This document shows positions 4,847-6,568 of a stretch of 6,568 bases of DNA, piece after piece. The DNA comes from Aquabacter sp. GTDB lineage: Bacteria; Pseudomonadota; Alphaproteobacteria; Rhizobiales; Xanthobacteraceae. A model generated the notes under the pieces. The model was not told the origin of the DNA. It saw only the letters and a list, made by a program, of their open reading frames with translations, and searched no databases. The stretch lies in the NCBI GenBank assembly GCA_030147645.1, contig JASBUY010000258.1, positions 1 to 6,568 on the forward strand, read 5' to 3'. Position 1 is the first letter of the stretch; each line of letters begins with the position of its first letter. A program made the translations under genes and the position numbers.

Positions 4847-6568
4847 CTCTGATCGTCAATGGCGCAGTTCTGGACGCCCATCCCCGGCCCGGCCAATGCC
4901 TGCGCACATTGTTGCGCGAACAGGGGTTTTTCGGCGTCAAGAAAGGCTGCGACACCGGCGATTGCGGCGCCTGCACCGTGCATGTGGAGGGCCGGCCCGT
5001 CCATAGCTGCATCTTCCCCGCCTTCCGCGCCGAGGGGCGGCACGTCACGACCATCGAGGGACTCGTCGCGGGCGAGGCCCTGCACCCCATCCAGGACGCG
5101 TTCATCGCGGCGCAAGGCTTTCAGTGCGGCTTCTGCACGCCGGGCATGATCATGACGGCGGTGACCCTCAGCGCGGAGCAGCGGGCGGATCTGGCCGGGT
5201 CGCTGAAGGGCAATATCTGCCGCTGCACCGGCTATCGCGCCATCGTGGACGCTGTGACCGGCATCGCCCATGCGGCGGGCCAAGCAGATGGCGGCGGCTG
5301 CGGCACCAGCCTGTCCGATCCCGCCGCGCGGGCCGTTGTGACGGGCGCGGCGCGCTACACGATGGATGTGCCGCACGGCCCGCTCGCCCACCTGAAAATC
5401 CTGCGTTCACCCCACGCCCATGCCCGCATCCGCGCCATCGACACGCGCGCGGCCGAGCGCTTGCCCGGCGTCATCGCCGTCCTGACCCATGCGGATGCGC
5501 CGGCGGCACATTTTTCCTCCGCGCGCCACCAGATGCCGGAGGATGACCCGGACGATCTGCGCGTGCTGGACGATGTGGTGCGCTATGTCGGCCAGCGGGT
5601 GGCGGCGGTGGTGGCTGAGAGCGAGGGCATAGCGGAAGAAGCCTGCCGGCTGATCCAGGTCGAGTATGACATCCTGCCGGCGGTGTTCGACCCCGCCTCC
5701 GCCTTGGCGGAAGGCGCGCCCGTGCTTCATCCGAAAGACAGCGGTGCCCGCATCGCGGACCCCGCCCGCAACATTGTCGCCGCGCTCCATGGCGAGGTGG
5801 GCGACGTGGCCGCGGGATTTGCGGCGGCGGATGTGGTCTATGAGGGCAGCTTTTCCTCCCAGCGCGTCCAGCACGCCCATCTGGAAACCCTCGGCGCCAT
5901 CGGCTGGCTGGACGAGGGCGGCGTGTTGACGCTTCGCACCTCCTCGCAAGTCCCATTCCTCGTACGCGATGCGCTCGCCAACCTGTTCGACCTAGAGCCG
6001 GCGCGCGTGCGGGTTTTGTGCGGCCGCGTCGGCGGCGGGTTCGGAGCAAAGCAGGAGATGCTGACCGAGGACATTGTCGCCCTGGCCGTGCTGAAGACCG
6101 GCCGCGCGGTGAAGCACGAGTTCACGCGCGAGGAGCAGTTCACGGCCTCCACCTGCCGTCACCCCGTAACGGTCGGCGTAAAGCTCGGCGCCCGCCGCGA
6201 CGGGACACTCACCGCGATGCAGCTCGATGTGGTGGCGGATGCGGGCGCCTATGGCAATCACAGCCCCGGAATCCTCTTCCACGGTGCGAATGAGGTGCTC
6301 CAGCTTTACAGTTGCCCCAACAAGAAGGCCGACGGCGTCTCGGTCTATACCAATACGATGCCGAGCGGCGCGTTCCGCGGCTATGGGCTCAGCCAGACCA
6401 TTTTCGCGGTGGAAAGCGCGCTGGACGAATTGGCGCGCAAGCTGGGCCTCGATCCCTTCGCGCTGCGCCATCTCAATGTGGTGCGGCCGGGCGATGAGTT
6501 ACGCTCCTATTCCGACCATCCCCATGACGTGGAGATGGACAGCTATGGCCTCGACCAATGCCTTGATT
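4843..6568 (+). CDS. Fused [2Fe-2S]/molybdopterin-binding subunit of a molybdenum hydroxylase, cut by the right edge
   Basis: The frame is open from ATG 4843 to the edge: 575 codons with no stop. Residues 1-145 form a complete two-cluster iron-sulfur module: Cys36, Cys41, Cys44 and Cys56 bind the plant-type cluster, and Cys95, Cys98, Cys126 and Cys128 the second (CGFC...CRC). A short Gly-rich linker (about 145-158) leads into the molybdopterin domain with VTGAARYTMDVP and LRSPHAHARI. Molybdenum-domain motifs follow: HLETLGAIGW (346-355), VGGGFGAKQ (396-404) and GAFRGYG (509-515), whose Arg512 matches the substrate-site Arg of xanthine dehydrogenases. The AFRG motif, instead of AYRCSF, argues against CO dehydrogenase. 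The C-terminus with the expected catalytic Glu is missing; about 900 residues in total is likely. GGAGGG (4825-4830) and the ATGA overlap with the FAD gene support the start. The order resembles Desulfovibrio-type aldehyde oxidoreductase (FeS-FeS-Mo) with an FAD partner added. Substrate is unknown: aldehyde, N-heteroaromatic or purine. Confidence 0.92.
   Translation, partial: MTLIVNGAVLDAHPRPGQCLRTLLREQGFFGVKKGCDTGDCGACTVHVEGRPVHSCIFPAFRAEGRHVTTIEGLVAGEALHPIQDAFIAAQGFQCGFCTPGMIMTAVTLSAEQRADLAGSLKGNICRCTGYRAIVDAVTGIAHAAGQADGGGCGTSLSDPAARAVVTGAARYTMDVPHGPLAHLKILRSPHAHARIRAIDTRAAERLPGVIAVLTHADAPAAHFSSARHQMPEDDPDDLRVLDDVVRYVGQRVAAVVAESEGIAEEACRLIQVEYDILPAVFDPASALAEGAPVLHPKDSGARIADPARNIVAALHGEVGDVAAGFAAADVVYEGSFSSQRVQHAHLETLGAIGWLDEGGVLTLRTSSQVPFLVRDALANLFDLEPARVRVLCGRVGGGFGAKQEMLTEDIVALAVLKTGRAVKHEFTREEQFTASTCRHPVTVGVKLGARRDGTLTAMQLDVVADAGAYGNHSPGILFHGANEVLQLYSCPNKKADGVSVYTNTMPSGAFRGYGLSQTIFAVESALDELARKLGLDPFALRHLNVVRPGDELRSYSDHPHDVEMDSYGLDQCLD

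Noticed and set aside
3992..6568. Aerobic CO dehydrogenase (coxMSL)
   Set aside because: The Mo domain has GAFRGYG instead of the AYRCSF active-site loop of form I CO dehydrogenase, and the FeS and Mo parts are fused.
1..6568. tRNA, rRNA, CRISPR arrays, or insertion sequences with their own transposase
   Set aside because: No cloverleaf, rRNA stretch, regular repeat-spacer pattern or transposase-like frame was seen. Coding genes account for nearly all of the window.

Overview
The window is GC-rich, with codons that favour G or C at the third position. It carries four complete protein genes and one that runs off the right edge. The gene types (Rpe, a medium-chain-type acyl-CoA synthetase, a periplasmic Ntn amidohydrolase, a molybdenum hydroxylase) and a TAGAG...CTCTA palindromic repeat point to an alphaproteobacterium, probably Hyphomicrobiales and perhaps Xanthobacteraceae. 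That placement is inferred from recalled protein and repeat style, not from a search.

Layout. Positions 1-122 are a leader with a perfect 15-bp palindrome. Next come rpe (123-803, +), a 106-bp gap with a weak promoter-like sequence, and an AMP-forming acyl-CoA synthetase (910-2508, +). Its TAG stop codon is also the first three bases of a 115-bp repeat (2506-2620). That repeat consists of two related palindromes in opposite orientation with a 9-bp spacer. It fills the space between the synthetase and a convergent gene for an exported choloylglycine hydrolase/penicillin V acylase-family enzyme (2638-3750, -). A divergent intergenic region of about 240 bp (3751-3991) holds a cluster of small inverted repeats. 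It leads into a two-gene molybdenum hydroxylase operon on the plus strand: an FAD-binding subunit (3992-4846), overlapping by four bases a [2Fe-2S]-plus-molybdopterin fusion subunit (4843 to beyond 6568).

How the genes fit together. Rpe is housekeeping pentose-phosphate (and Calvin-cycle) metabolism and has no evident link to the rest. The synthetase activates a carboxylic acid as its CoA thioester. The hydrolase cleaves linear amides in the periplasm. The hydroxylase oxidises an unknown aldehyde or heteroaromatic substrate with electron flow Mo to FeS to FAD. Catabolism of imported organic compounds is a possible common theme, but nothing in the sequence proves it.

Most notable points: the repeat pair at 2506-2620, whose two halves differ by compensatory base-pair changes and share the same imperfect pairs and bulge; the FeS-Mo gene fusion with a separate FAD gene; the nested hairpins and unresolved start of the FAD gene; and a Glu where the choloylglycine hydrolase family usually has a catalytic-site Asp. 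I did not find a clear previously undescribed system. The repeat is the strongest candidate for something under-described.
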